Shown: positions 7,808 through 17,062, counted from the stretch's first letter. The stretch: DNA of 51,956 nucleotides from JANQLU01 sp964434955 (GCA_964434955.1 CAYSXI010000013.1:1-51956), one strand, 5' to 3'. Program-made: numbers and translations. Notes: generated by a model not told the origin, from the sequence alone.

Positions 7808-8269
7808 TTAAGAATAAATTTGATCTTTGGCCACTTTGGCATCGACAATTTCGATACGCTGAGTGTTTGGGTTTGCCTCATCGTATGCCATCGTGTCGCG
7901 GACGTTTTTCTGGACCGTAACCGCGGAAAACATGCACAAGGTAAACGCCATTCCATAAAATCCTTTTTCAGCCAAGTTGATGTTGGTGGCGTTGTAGAGC
8001 CCAATCGTCAGTAGCCCGACGGCCGTGACGACTCCGGCCCAGCAGATTCCCAGATACAGATCACTTACTTTGACCTTTTCCATTCGATCTCGAACGGATT
8101 TCTGAATGGAAACAGCGGCGAACAATCCCAGGGCAAGGACGGCGAAGTAATAACCTTTTTCTTCGATGCCCATTTCCGCGTTCCACAAGCCAATCAAAAA
8201 GCCGACGACGCCGACGCCCAGAACTCCCCAAGATGCGATCACAAATGCTTGCGATGGTCGATTGTTCAT
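7808..8269 (-). CDS. yiaA: YiaA/YiaB-family inner membrane protein
   Basis: A 153-residue protein with four hydrophobic helices arranged as two repeats of a two-helix unit: FVIASWGVLGVGVVGFLIGLW ... GYYFAVLALGLFAAVSIQKSVRD, and YLGICWAGVVTAVGLLTIGLYN ... KGFYGMAFTLCMFSAVTVQKNVRD. Each unit ends in a near-identical VQK/IQK-x-VRD, as in the YiaAB two-helix domain. E. coli YiaA has the same doubled layout. Biochemical role unknown. GGAG precedes the ATG, and a 7-bp hairpin lies at 8332-8350 in the leader. Confidence 0.85.
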   Translation of the reverse strand: MNNRPSQAFVIASWGVLGVGVVGFLIGLWNAEMGIEEKGYYFAVLALGLFAAVSIQKSVRDRMEKVKVSDLYLGICWAGVVTAVGLLTIGLYNATNINLAEKGFYGMAFTLCMFSAVTVQKNVRDTMAYDEANPNTQRIEIVDAKVAKDQIYS

Positions 8270-8331
8270 GATTTTGCTCCAACCAGTTTGACCGATGCGA
8301 GATCAAATTTTGATTCGCCGATTTCGCCGCC

Positions 8332-8350
8332 AACGGGTCCCGTACCCGTT
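8332..8350. other. Short hairpin in the leader of the yiaA-like gene
   Basis: AACGGGT and ACCCGTT pair around a five-base loop about 65-80 bases upstream of the ATG at 8269. No T tract follows on either strand. Role unknown. Confidence 0.3.
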
Positions 8351-8403
8351 AGTCGCCTGCAAAAGGAAACGCGAATTTGGAATCAGCCAGGATAGGAAAA
8401 AAC

Positions 8404-8435
8404 AAAAAAAACCTGCAACGAAACTGCAGGTTTTT
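8404..8435. terminator. Terminator after the subtilase gene
   Basis: AACCTGCA and TGCAGGTT form an 8-bp stem with a 7-base loop. Read on the minus strand it is followed by a long T run, 20 bases past the subtilase stop at 8456; read on the plus strand it ends in TTTTT, so it can work both ways. Confidence 0.85.
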
Positions 8436-8455
8436 CGGTTTCTGGGTGGAAATGT

Positions 8456-10354
8456 CTATTTTTTTCGGCGTCTTCGACCAAGCCAGGCCAAACTAGCCAA
8501 GCCAAGAAAAATGACCGAACTCGGTTCGGGGACCGCGGTCGAACTCAGAGTCCCCCGGTAGGCATCGACTGAAAACCAATTCAACGTTCCCCCGGCATCC
8601 CCGGTAAACGTATCGACCATTTCCAGCGTCCAAGTGCCCTGCCCTTCTTCACCCCAGAACCCAACCGTACGAAAGGTCCATTCAAAGTTCCCGAAGGCAG
8701 TGTCACTTCCGTATTGTCGGAACAATCGAGATCGGAAACCCGATGGCGAAGTCAAATAAGCTTCCAAGTCGCCACGCCAGTCATGATCGAAATTCAATGT
8801 GACCAAAACATCCTCGAGTGGTGTGTCGCTGCCCAATGTAAACTGTTCCGCGATGGTCGTGTTGCTCGCGTTGGTGTCGATGTCACGGTTCACTGTAATG
8901 ATCCCGGTGCTTTCGATTTCCAGATCACTCAATTCCGTGTAATGGACGGCCGCTTCCACGAGTGCCTCTGCGTCGATAACTCCGAAACCATAATTTTGAT
9001 TGATCAGGTGTCCCGCGCCGTTTGCCCGCCAACCACCATCGCTTTGCGGATCGTTGTTGGTCAAATCAACTTTCTGACTGGTCATCACCAGCAAATGTTT
9101 CGCCACCCGAACATTCATGTCCGGATTGGCTTCCTGTGCCAATGCCAAAATTCCCGTTACCAACGGTGCTGCCGAGGATGTTCCCCCGAATCGCCCGGTG
9201 TATCCAGTGGGATTGGCCAGCCCATCCGAGTTGTTGTAGTCCGTTCCGGTCGCATCGTTGTAGCCATTGGAGCCCGCCCGATCCACGGTCGTCGTCGTGT
9301 AAGTAGGAAACAGATCGTGATCGGAAGTCGGCGCAACCACCATGATCGGCGCGCCATATTGGGTGTACACCGAACGAACGCCGTCGTAGCCAACGGCACC
9401 GACCATGATCGTGTTGGGGTTGCTCGCCGTGTGTCGTTTACCGACATCCAAGCGGGAATTACCAGCGGCATAGACGTGAATGGTATTTGGCGACTGATTC
9501 GAAATGACGTTGTTGACCAGCGGATTGTCATAGAACAACTGCGTGACACCATAGCTGTGATTTTTGATTTGAATGTTGGCGTTTTGATAAGCCGTCGCAT
9601 CGGCAACGTCCGCAACCGTGTTACCACCAGCAAAATCCAAGCGGATTCCCGAGAAGCTTACGTTTGGCGCTGCTCCGGTGCCTCCAATTCCATTGCCGCC
9701 TTTCGCTGCGGCAATCCCGGAAACCGCGGTTCCGTGGTTGTCGTTGGCTCCCACCGGCGACGGGTCAAAATCTCCCTGTCCAAAGTCGTAACTGTAGGCC
9801 GCGTTGTAATTGGGCGACAAATCCGCATGGCTGTGCTCAATGCCATCATCCACGATCCCAATCTGGACACCGGCGCCCGTGAAACCTTGGGCCCACGCGC
9901 CCATGGCCTTGGAGCTAACGCCTCCAGAACCCGGGATATCGTTCTTCAAATGCCATTGGCCCCCCAATCGATTCATTCCAAAATACGGATCGTTTGGCGT
10001 CCAGTAGCGCTCCAAATTAACACGTTGGTTATTGCCTACCAATTGAACCTGGCTTGAACCTTCCAACTTGGAAACCAATTCGTTCGCCTGTTGGACAGTC
10101 GAAGCCACCAAAACATGACGATTGGCGTTGCTCATGAACGTCCGTTTGAATTCAAGTCCATTCTCCTTCGCGAAAGAATGGACATCCGTTCCCTCGTCAA
10201 GCTGAACATAGATCTCATTCGTATCGACCGCGACCGTGGGAAGTTGCTTGTAGTCCGAACGATTACGTTGTTGGGCAAATGAAACAACAGAAAACAGAAA
10301 GATGGTTCCGATTCCCAGAACGGAAATCGAAACGCGCGCGCGAATACGCGTCAT
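8456..10354 (-). CDS. Secreted S8 subtilase with P-domain and PEP-CTERM tail
   Basis: A 632-residue exported serine protease. Domains in order: signal peptide (MTRIRARVSISVLGIGTIFLFSVV); propeptide-like segment to about 105; S8 catalytic domain with Asp169 (IGIVDDGIEHSH), His207 (NDNHGTAVSG) and Ser393 (FGGTSSAAPLVTG); a proprotein-convertase P-domain (about 500-595: LNFDHDWRGDLEAYL, TWTLEMVDTFTGDAGGTLN); and a PEP-CTERM sorting tail, VPEPSSVIFLGLASLAW followed by LGRRRRKK. The order matches kexin-like bacterial proteases. The tail predicts processing by an exosortase and surface or matrix attachment. ATG at 10354 chosen; the TTG at 10369 lies behind a C-rich stretch. Monocistronic, with its own terminator. 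Exosortase not in the window. Confidence 0.95.
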   Translation of the reverse strand: MTRIRARVSISVLGIGTIFLFSVVSFAQQRNRSDYKQLPTVAVDTNEIYVQLDEGTDVHSFAKENGLEFKRTFMSNANRHVLVASTVQQANELVSKLEGSSQVQLVGNNQRVNLERYWTPNDPYFGMNRLGGQWHLKNDIPGSGGVSSKAMGAWAQGFTGAGVQIGIVDDGIEHSHADLSPNYNAAYSYDFGQGDFDPSPVGANDNHGTAVSGIAAAKGGNGIGGTGAAPNVSFSGIRLDFAGGNTVADVADATAYQNANIQIKNHSYGVTQLFYDNPLVNNVISNQSPNTIHVYAAGNSRLDVGKRHTASNPNTIMVGAVGYDGVRSVYTQYGAPIMVVAPTSDHDLFPTYTTTTVDRAGSNGYNDATGTDYNNSDGLANPTGYTGRFGGTSSAAPLVTGILALAQEANPDMNVRVAKHLLVMTSQKVDLTNNDPQSDGGWRANGAGHLINQNYGFGVIDAEALVEAAVHYTELSDLEIESTGIITVNRDIDTNASNTTIAEQFTLGSDTPLEDVLVTLNFDHDWRGDLEAYLTSPSGFRSRLFRQYGSDTAFGNFEWTFRTVGFWGEEGQGTWTLEMVDTFTGDAGGTLNWFSVDAYRGTLSSTAVPEPSSVIFLGLASLAWLGRRRRKK

Positions 10355-10556
10355 GGCAGGGCCCCCCAAATTTTGATGAAAACAGAGAATAAGGTACGGG
10401 GAGCTTAACCCAGTTTTTTGATTTCAAAAAGCAATTAGGCCCTAGAAATCAACAAATAATCCCGGTTTTTTAAGGGAGAATCAAACACCGCTAACCAAAT
10501 GATAAGCTGGGTAACCCGAATAGCACGAGCCACCATGATCCAAGTGCAACGACTTG

Positions 10557-11696
10557 TTATACGCCGTCGTTTTCCCAAGCATCTAACAGCAAGCTGGCTG
10601 CATGATCGATTTCTTCTTCAGAAGTTTGCCAACCGACACTAAGTCGAATGGTTGCCATGGCTTGCTCGCGTGAAAGCCCAAGTGCTCGCAGCGTCGATGA
10701 ATAATTGTCCGAATCGCTATGGCAGGCAGCGCCGGTCGAAGCGCAAAGCTCCGGGATCCGGCGCAGCATGGAATTGGCATCCGCATTGGGAAACACAACA
10801 CTCAGTGTATTGGGAAGACGAGGCGCGTGCTGACCGTTGATGATCAGTTCGCTCCCAACTCCCTTCTCCAAATGATTGGCGAGACGGTCTCGGAGCAAAG
10901 TCATTCGATCACCTGCATTGTCGGTTGACTTGGTTGCCAGTTTACAGGCTTGCCCCAATGCAACAATGTAAGGCACGTTTTCCGTTCCGGGGCGGATCCC
11001 GTTCTCGTGACCGGCACCATGAATGACCGGCTCGAGCGCGACCCCTTCTCGCACGAATAGCGCCCCAACCCCTTTCGGCGCGTAGATCTTGTGGCCCGCG
11101 ATGGTCAACATATCCACACCGATTTCGTCGATCATCGTTGAAATCTTGCCAACGCTTTGGGCCGCGTCCGTATGAAATAATGCGTTGTTTTGGCTGCAGA
11201 TCTCACCGATCTTCCGCAAGGGCTGAACGGTCCCAATCTCGTTATTGGCGTGCATGATACTGACCAGACGTGTATCTGGGCGGAAACAAGCCTGAATCGC
11301 CTCGGGTTGAACGACGCCGGTTTCGTCACAATCGACAAAGGAAACGTCGTAGCCCAGGCTTTCCAAATGCCGCGCAGGTGCAATGACGGCTGGATGTTCA
11401 ATGGACGAAACGATGAGATGGCCATCGCCTGGAGGCCCGGCAGCCAACATGGCACCCACGATGGCGAGATTGTTACTTTCGGTCCCCCCCGACGTAAACA
11501 CAACTTCTTCGCGATCGACTCCAAGCAACGAGCCAACATGCATTCGTGCGTCTTCAACGGCTTCGGCACATGCCCGACCCATCACGTGGGAACTGGAGGG
11601 ATTTCCATAATGCTCCGTTAGAAACGGCTGCATGACTTCAATCACGCTGGACGCAATCGGGGTCGTCGCGTTGTAATCCAGATAAATTTGCTTCAC
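10557..11696 (-). CDS. Cysteine desulfurase (NifS/IscS family)
   Basis: A PLP-dependent class V aminotransferase-fold enzyme that takes sulfur from cysteine and passes it, as an active-site persulfide, to iron-sulfur clusters or tRNA thiolation. Residues seen: start YLDYNATTP, TSGGTESNN (69-76, PLP phosphate), SSIEHPAV (His101 stacking on PLP), HTDAAQ, Schiff-base Lys203 in AGHKIYAPKG, Arg-containing GIRPGTEN, and catalytic Cys325 in ASTGAACHS. The 379-residue length is typical. The start is GTG at 11696, directly before the conserved N-terminus. No iscU, nifU or iscR is adjacent, so its partner cannot be named; a role in tRNA sulfur transfer (mnmA) or Fe-S assembly is equally possible. Confidence 0.93.
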   Translation of the reverse strand: MKQIYLDYNATTPIASSVIEVMQPFLTEHYGNPSSSHVMGRACAEAVEDARMHVGSLLGVDREEVVFTSGGTESNNLAIVGAMLAAGPPGDGHLIVSSIEHPAVIAPARHLESLGYDVSFVDCDETGVVQPEAIQACFRPDTRLVSIMHANNEIGTVQPLRKIGEICSQNNALFHTDAAQSVGKISTMIDEIGVDMLTIAGHKIYAPKGVGALFVREGVALEPVIHGAGHENGIRPGTENVPYIVALGQACKLATKSTDNAGDRMTLLRDRLANHLEKGVGSELIINGQHAPRLPNTLSVVFPNADANSMLRRIPELCASTGAACHSDSDNYSSTLRALGLSREQAMATIRLSVGWQTSEEEIDHAASLLLDAWENDGV

Positions 11697-11839
11697 TTTG
11701 GAGCCTTGGCTTTCGAGTCAAAAACAACGTTGGTATTGAGCGCCTTCATCAGACGCTAATGCAAATATAAATGAAACTTGCCTGGACAACGACACCAGAA
11801 TCAACGTCGGCTGTGGTTTCCCAATTGACGTTACTCAGT

Positions 11840-14674
11840 TCAACTGCGATTTTGAAATTGATTTTTGAGTGCCGTGCCGGTTGCAGAAGCGTCCGCCTGA
11901 GCGAGCTCATCAGGTCGCATGGCTGCCACGACCGAACCGCCTTGTTCACCCGCACCCGGGCCCATTTCGATGACCCAATCGCTTCTCCTGATGAGATCGA
12001 GATTGTGTTCGATACACACCACGCTATGCCCAAGGTTCACCAGGGCGCGAAGCACATTGGCAAGACGCTCGACGTCGACAAAATGCAGCCCGGTCGTTGG
12101 CTCGTCCAGCAAGAAAAGAACCTTCCCAAGTTGAGGCGTCGCAAGTTCGTTCGCCAACTTGAGACGCTGCGACTCACCACCCGAAAGTGTGTTGGAGGGC
12201 TGCCCAAGCGTCACGTAACCGAGACCAACTTCCTGAAATCGCAGCAGGACTCGATGGATCTTTTCGATATTTGAGAAGAACGCGATCGCGTCATCCACTT
12301 GTAAATTCAAAATGTCAGCGATGGTCTTCCCATTGAATTTCACTCGAAGTGTCTCTCGGTTGTATCGAGTGCCACCACAAGTTTGGCAGGGAACATAGAA
12401 GTCGGGCAGGAACTTCATCTCGACACGGGTTTGGCCCAAACCCTTGCAAACCGGACAGCGGCCCGCTTCCGAGTTAAAGCTGAAACGGTTGCTGCGATAA
12501 CCTCGCAACTTGGCAAACTTGGTCGCGGCAAACAAGGCTCGAATATCGGAGAATACCCCGCTGTACGTTGCCAGGCACCCCCGTCCGGAGACCCCGATGG
12601 GTGCCTGATCGACCCAGGTTATTTTTTCGAATTGCACAGGGCAATTTAGGCTTTGGTAGGGACTGCATTCGAGTTGGTCGAATTGATGATGATTGACCAA
12701 AGCCGGATACAGGGTCCGGCGAATCAGCGTCGTTTTCCCCGAGCCACTTACGCCCGAAACGGCGACCAGTTTGCCCGTGGGCAACTCGACATCAACGTCC
12801 TTCAAATTGAATCCACACGCGCCAACTAGCTGAATCGAATCGGATCTTGAACCATCATCGGCCAAAGTCTCGGTGGCCATTTCTTTTTTCAGCCAGGCCG
12901 CGGTGGGTCCAATTCCGGCTGCGATCAAATCATCCGGCTCGCCTTCGGCGACGATTCTCCCGCCTTCGCGACCTGCAACAGGGCCCATATCAATGATCCA
13001 GTCTGCGGCACGCATAATTGCCTCTTCGTGCTCAACCACGAGGATCGTATTGCCTCGCGCCTGCAGCTCGCGCATCGTTTCGAGCAGATGATCAACGTCA
13101 CGCGAATGAAGCCCAATCGTTGGTTCGTCGAGAACATAGCAGATTCCCGTCAGCCCGGTTCCGATTGCATTGGCGAGTCGAATTCGTTGAAATTCTCCAC
13201 CGCTCAATGACGCAACGGATCGATGAAGGGACAAATATTCCAAACCGACCTTGATGAGAAAACGGAGCCGACTCTGAATTTCGTCGATGATCGGCTCGGC
13301 GATGGGCGCGTCCTCCGTCTCGAAAACAAGATCACGCAGAAAAATGCCGAGCTCGCGCAGCGACATTTGGGAAACTTCATAGATCGTCGAGCCGCCGATC
13401 TGAACCGTTTCAGCCGCAGGCCCCAGACGTGAACCCTGGCACTGTTCGCAGGTCGTGATCCCCCGAAACGATTCCAGCTCTTTCAAGCGAGGCTTTGAGC
13501 GGCAAGTCACATATTCCTTGGTCAAAATCGTTTTCAGTCCGATTGCCGCTTTTCCCTCACCTGACCAAAGCAGTTCCCGTTCACCTGAATTCAAGTCGTC
13601 CCATTTCGTCTCGACGGTCGCGTTGAGTCGATGCAGAATTGGTCCTAGCTCATTCAGGGCTGTGTCACGCTGTTCTACCGACAGACTTCCCCAAGCCGCA
13701 ACAGCACCATCTCGAAACGCAAGTGAGCTCGTCGGAACCACCTTCCCGACCTGAAAATCCTCGACTCCACCAAGTCCATCACATTCGATGCATCGCCCGT
13801 GAGGACTATTGAAGCTGAATGACCGGGGTTCGATTTCAGGAATGGAAAATGAGCAATTGGGACATCGATATCGGGTGCTGTAAAGCGTCTCCTCCCATTG
13901 AGGATTCGAAACCGGCTTGCCATCTTTTTCCCTTTGCATGGCCACAACCAACACCAAACCTTCCGCGAGACGATCGGCCAAACGGATGGACTCGATCAAA
14001 CGAGATTCACTTTCCGGTTTCACTACAATCCGATCCGTAATCGCCTCGATATTCGTTTTCGACGTAGTATCGTCATCGGAAAGGTCGTCGATGTCTTTGA
14101 TTTCTCCGTCGATTCGAAGGCGAACAAGTCGCTCTTTTCGGATGGTCTCGATAATGGGCTGATGAACGCCTTCCTGGCCGCGGACCATCGGAGCCAAAAT
14201 CATCAGCTTGGTTCCTTGCCCAAGACGTTGAACCTCGTGAACGATTTGATCAATCGATTTTTGACGAATCACCGCATCGCACTTTGGGCAATGAATGGTT
14301 CCAACCCGGGCAAACAACAGGCGCAATCGATCGTAAATTTCGGTTTGCGTCCCGACGGTGCTTCTCGGATTCAGTTGTCCCCGTCGTTGATTGATGCAAA
14401 CGGTTGGCGGCAACCCACGAACTTCGTCGACGTCCGGGCGCGGAAGCTGATCGATGAATTGACGTGAATAGCTCGAGAGATTCTCGATGAATTGGCGCTG
14501 TCCTTCGCCGACGATCGTGTCAATTGCCAGGCTCGACTTGCCCGAACCGCTAGGGCCGGTGATGACCACCAATTTACCTGCCGGCAGCGCAACATTTAGA
14601 TTTTTCAGGTTGTTGCTGCGCGCACCTCTGACTTCAATAGCGCTCTCATTTTCGGATTGGGCCTCGACGTTCAT
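11840..14674 (-). CDS. uvrA: Excinuclease ABC subunit UvrA
   Basis: The damage-recognition ATPase of nucleotide excision repair, 944 residues (E. coli 940). Two ABC modules: Walker A 1 GPSGSGKS (40-47), with a UvrB-binding insert (DQIVHEVQRLGQGTKLM ... RVRIDGE-like LVRLRIDGEIKD); a Cys4 zinc site (YRCPNCSFS...CIECDG); signature 1 LSGGEFQRIRLA; Walker A 2 GVSGSGKT; a second zinc module (CPVCKG ... CQTCGG); signature 2 LSGGESQRLKLA; Walker B LLDEPTTGLH. The presence of the UvrB-binding domain argues for a true UvrA rather than the shorter UvrA2 type. Its ATG overlaps the stop of the YjbQ gene as ATGA, so translation is coupled. A second uvrA elsewhere cannot be excluded. Confidence 0.96.
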   Translation of the reverse strand: MNVEAQSENESAIEVRGARSNNLKNLNVALPAGKLVVITGPSGSGKSSLAIDTIVGEGQRQFIENLSSYSRQFIDQLPRPDVDEVRGLPPTVCINQRRGQLNPRSTVGTQTEIYDRLRLLFARVGTIHCPKCDAVIRQKSIDQIVHEVQRLGQGTKLMILAPMVRGQEGVHQPIIETIRKERLVRLRIDGEIKDIDDLSDDDTTSKTNIEAITDRIVVKPESESRLIESIRLADRLAEGLVLVVAMQREKDGKPVSNPQWEETLYSTRYRCPNCSFSIPEIEPRSFSFNSPHGRCIECDGLGGVEDFQVGKVVPTSSLAFRDGAVAAWGSLSVEQRDTALNELGPILHRLNATVETKWDDLNSGERELLWSGEGKAAIGLKTILTKEYVTCRSKPRLKELESFRGITTCEQCQGSRLGPAAETVQIGGSTIYEVSQMSLRELGIFLRDLVFETEDAPIAEPIIDEIQSRLRFLIKVGLEYLSLHRSVASLSGGEFQRIRLANAIGTGLTGICYVLDEPTIGLHSRDVDHLLETMRELQARGNTILVVEHEEAIMRAADWIIDMGPVAGREGGRIVAEGEPDDLIAAGIGPTAAWLKKEMATETLADDGSRSDSIQLVGACGFNLKDVDVELPTGKLVAVSGVSGSGKTTLIRRTLYPALVNHHQFDQLECSPYQSLNCPVQFEKITWVDQAPIGVSGRGCLATYSGVFSDIRALFAATKFAKLRGYRSNRFSFNSEAGRCPVCKGLGQTRVEMKFLPDFYVPCQTCGGTRYNRETLRVKFNGKTIADILNLQVDDAIAFFSNIEKIHRVLLRFQEVGLGYVTLGQPSNTLSGGESQRLKLANELATPQLGKVLFLLDEPTTGLHFVDVERLANVLRALVNLGHSVVCIEHNLDLIRRSDWVIEMGPGAGEQGGSVVAAMRPDELAQADASATGTALKNQFQNRS

Positions 14675-15117
14675 CGATGCTTTAAGCCATCCTGGTTCTT
14701 ATTGCCTAACACGGTCGCGACCAACTTTCGACCAGTCGCGTGATTGCGATGCTCGCAAAGATAAATTCCCTGCCAAGTCCCCAGGTTAAGCCCTCCGTTC
14801 GTAATCGGAATCTGAAGACTAAAGCCCAACATGGAAGCCTTGATGTGGGCAGGCATATCATCAGGCCCTTCGCAGGTGTGGGTGTAGGGAAACGACTCCG
14901 GTACGATTCGGTTGATCGCCATTTCAAAGTCTCTGCGGACGTCCGGATCGGCGTTTTCATTGAGAGTCAGGGACGCGGACGTATGCTGAATCAAAAGAAA
15001 CAGGATTCCCGTTTCGAAATGTCCAATTTCGGGTAGCTGTTGGAGAATTTCGTCGGAAACCAGGTGGAAACCGCGTCGTTTGGGTTCAAGTCGAATTGTT
15101 GCTTGCCAAATGTCCAT
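14671..15117 (-). CDS. YjbQ/UPF0047 family protein
   Basis: A 148-residue member of the YjbQ family, sometimes annotated as a secondary thiamine-phosphate synthase-type enzyme from genetic suppression data; its native role is not settled. The family motifs are all present: RGFHLVSDEIL, LIQHTSASLTLNENADPDVR, EGPDDMPAHIKASMLG, and GTWQGIYLCEHR. ATG at 15117 matches the family N-terminus; a TTG at 15150 also is in frame. The stop overlaps the uvrA start by four bases, so the two genes form a translationally coupled pair. Confidence 0.93.
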   Translation of the reverse strand: MDIWQATIRLEPKRRGFHLVSDEILQQLPEIGHFETGILFLLIQHTSASLTLNENADPDVRRDFEMAINRIVPESFPYTHTCEGPDDMPAHIKASMLGFSLQIPITNGGLNLGTWQGIYLCEHRNHATGRKLVATVLGNKNQDGLKHR

Positions 15118-15835
15118 TTCAATCCATTTAGTTGCTCCCAAAGTCAGCAAATCCGTAAAGGGGGGGTAGGGCCAGAATCCTGATTAAGGGGCCGACTGTC
15201 GGGAGCTAATGTTGCCGTTAATAACATAAAGGATGTCGGCCAATTTGACATCCAACCCGGGAAATCGAGGCGCTTGTGAATATATGCACAAACTTTTCCT
15301 TTCGAATTGACCATTACGAAAGGCTAAATTGGCCGGGGCCAGTCGGGCCCAAGCGAAACGCAAATCGAACCTCCGCCCGCTTTTCGGGGAATTATCCCCC
15401 AAAGAAAAATAATTTTCTTGACTTTAAAAACGGCTGCTAAATAATACTTCTCGTGCTCGGAAGTCGAGTGACTGCACCAACCGTAAACGAAAACGATCCG
15501 GTTAAGAATTCCGGTAAATACGGTTCTTCCCGTAGGACATGACGCCTGCAGCAGTTCACTTGGGCTTTGAATGAAAATGGATTCTTTCTTGCACGGACGC
15601 TGAAACAAGGATGGCGTTTCAAGGCTTGGCTCTGCACGGCCATTTGCTTGAGATTTATTGAGTTTTAACGCGTTATCGGTACGGACCGTCCTTCCGAATC
15701 GCGAACCTGAATCGGACGAGTTACACACCAAGAATCAGTCAAGGGACGATGTATCAGCACTAACTCTGCGTAACCCAGTCCGCGAGCGAAATTAAACCGA
15801 AAAAACATCGACACATTAAAAACGAGGTTGATTTG
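15118..15835. other. 718-base intergenic region, one candidate promoter
   Basis: No convincing gene was seen on either strand. On the plus strand TTGACT (15418-15423) and TAATAC (15442-15447) are 18 bases apart, a plausible sigma-70-type promoter 390 bases before the small gene at 15836, which would give a long leader. On the minus strand the region must hold the yjbQ-uvrA promoter. Several long frames here look like chance frames with random composition. Confidence 0.5.
15418..15447 (+). promoter_or_regulatory. Candidate sigma-70-like promoter
   Basis: TTGACT -35 and TAATAC -10 are 18 bases apart in an AT-rich patch. If used, the transcript would start near 15454 and carry about 380 bases before the small gene at 15836, or encode a small RNA. 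Confidence 0.3.
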
Positions 15836-16069
15836 ATGACCGCGAAAAAGAAAGTGAACAACGTATTTGAGGCGATCCTGAAATACGGCCATGACGAAGA
15901 CTTCCTTCCAGAAGCCGGCGACGATTTTGAAGCGACCGATGCCCCAGCCGGATCGGATGCAAAGATTGAAGAACTTCGTCGTCGTGTCGAATTGGGCCAA
16001 CCACTCTGGCACGTGGAAGATCGCCACGATTACAGTGGCCTCACCGGCGCTGTTCGCCCACGCGAGTGA
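15836..16069 (+). CDS. Small acidic protein, 77 residues
   Basis: A short cytosolic protein starting MTAKKKVNNVFEAILKYGHDEDFLPE. It is strongly acidic in the middle (EAGDDFEATDAPAGSDAKIEELRRRVELG) and ends WHVEDRHDYSGLTGAVRPRE. No signal peptide or helix-turn-helix is obvious. AGG lies about ten bases before the ATG, and a strong terminator follows 25 bases after the stop, so it is a compact single-gene unit. I do not recognise a family; the ordered ends and its own terminator support a real gene. Confidence 0.75.
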   Translation: MTAKKKVNNVFEAILKYGHDEDFLPEAGDDFEATDAPAGSDAKIEELRRRVELGQPLWHVEDRHDYSGLTGAVRPRE

Positions 16070-16091
16070 TGCGAATCCAAAATCGAATTCC

Positions 16092-16117
16092 AAGGCGGCA
16101 TCCAGCCGCCTTTTTTT
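16092..16117 (+). terminator. Intrinsic terminator after the small acidic gene
   Basis: GGCGGC-ATCCA-GCCGCC followed by seven T residues. Confidence 0.92.
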
Positions 16118-16189
16118 GTGCGCGGTTCCATGAATCGCCAATTGATCGGTAGCCGTGAGGCGAAGTGAATCGACTTCGCGGCAACGATT

Positions 16190-16214
16190 CACTCGCTGGT
16201 GCTTCGTGTTCGCA
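16190..16214 (-). repeat. 25-bp dispersed element, copy 1 (degenerate)
   Basis: Reads CACTCGCTGGTGC then TTCGTGTTCGCA. About 20 of 25 positions match the reverse complement of the element at 34270, 34371 and 41590. Its 5' bases overlap the right arm of an 8-bp inverted repeat. Confidence 0.7.
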
Positions 16215-16240
16215 AGGATTGGTTGGAACTGGGAAAGAAC

Positions 16241-16265
16241 CACTCGCTGGCGCTTCGTGCTTGTA
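16241..16265 (-). repeat. 25-bp dispersed element, copy 2
   Basis: Reads CACTCGCTGGCGC then TTCGTGCTTGTA, one mismatch from the reverse complement of the three plus-strand copies. It is 26 bases from copy 1. Confidence 0.9.
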
Positions 16266-16455
16266 CCGGTTATTCTGGCCCGTATTTTTTGCTCGTTTTG
16301 CGTCCATGGGGGCTGGTTCAGGGATCGAGTCGGTGTGGGAAACCGATCTTTTTTGCACATGCCATATCAATGCAGAGTTCGTATTTGCACATGCCTAATC
16401 AAGGCGCGAAAATCGCGGAAACGTCTTTCGGGAATTTCGCTTGTCGAGAGATTCG

Positions 16456-16863
16456 CTAGTCGGATGACATGGCTTCTTCGATGACTTCTTCCGAAACGTA
16501 GATGGGCAGCACAGGTTCATGTGTTACGGCGACGGCAATGGCGTCGGAAGGCCGTGAGTCGATCTCGATGATTTCGCCATCATACTTCACCCGCAAACTG
16601 GCGTAGTAGGTGTGATCGCGCAAATCTGAAATGACCACCGAATCCAGTTCGCCACCCATTTGTTCGACAGAGTCAATGATCAAATCATGGGTCAGAGGTC
16701 TGGGTCGTGGCACTTGCTTGACCCTACGATCGATACTCATCGCCTCGAACATTCCAATCACGATTGGAAACTGACGACTCCCATCGACCTCGGAGAGAAA
16801 CACGTATTGTTGTTCGCTGATTTCACTGATGATGATGCGCGAAAGCCGCATTTCGACGGGCAT
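16456..16863 (-). CDS. DUF151 / bifunctional nuclease family protein
   Basis: A 135-residue protein with the complete DUF151 (BFN) domain. Seen: RIIISEISEQQYVFLSE, the conserved FPIVIGMFEAMSI, PLTHDLIIDSVEQMG, DLRDHTYYASLRVKYDGE, and the family hallmark IDSRPSDAIAVAV. Plant members have DNase and RNase activity; Mycobacterium and Thermotoga homologues are of unclear role, so nuclease activity here is only inferred. AAAGGA precedes the ATG. It is divergent from the oxidoreductase that starts at 17063. Confidence 0.93.
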   Translation of the reverse strand: MPVEMRLSRIIISEISEQQYVFLSEVDGSRQFPIVIGMFEAMSIDRRVKQVPRPRPLTHDLIIDSVEQMGGELDSVVISDLRDHTYYASLRVKYDGEIIEIDSRPSDAIAVAVTHEPVLPIYVSEEVIEEAMSSD

Positions 16864-17062
16864 GGGTTTCCTTTACTCGAAGCCTTGTTTGAATTGCTTT
16901 TTTTCGCCCTGTTGTCTAGCAATTATAGGACTCGACGAGGCAAAGAACATCGGTCGGTGCACGAACATTTTCCAGCCGGATGGGTGCCAGCGGGCGTTGA
17001 CTACTAAAAATCATCGCCAAACTTTAAGCTATGGTCAGACGACAAGTTTTTTGAAGGCGGAA

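Larger units (their letters stand above)
16118..16455. other. Intergenic region with two dispersed-repeat copies
   Basis: No gene was found. The stretch contains two inverted-orientation copies of a 25-bp element (16190-16214 and 16241-16265). Next to the first is an 8-bp inverted repeat, GTGAATCG ... CGATTCAC (16165-16192). The rest has no recognisable signal. Confidence 0.6.

Noticed and set aside
8714..10057. Long plus-strand frame (447 codons) opposite the subtilase gene
   Set aside because: It is the complement of the subtilase, which has full catalytic and sorting motifs; the translation has no fold-like pattern.
15665..16360. Minus-strand frame of 231 codons across the small acidic gene
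   Set aside because: It crosses a strong terminator, a 25-bp repeat and a gene with its own start and stop; composition is random.
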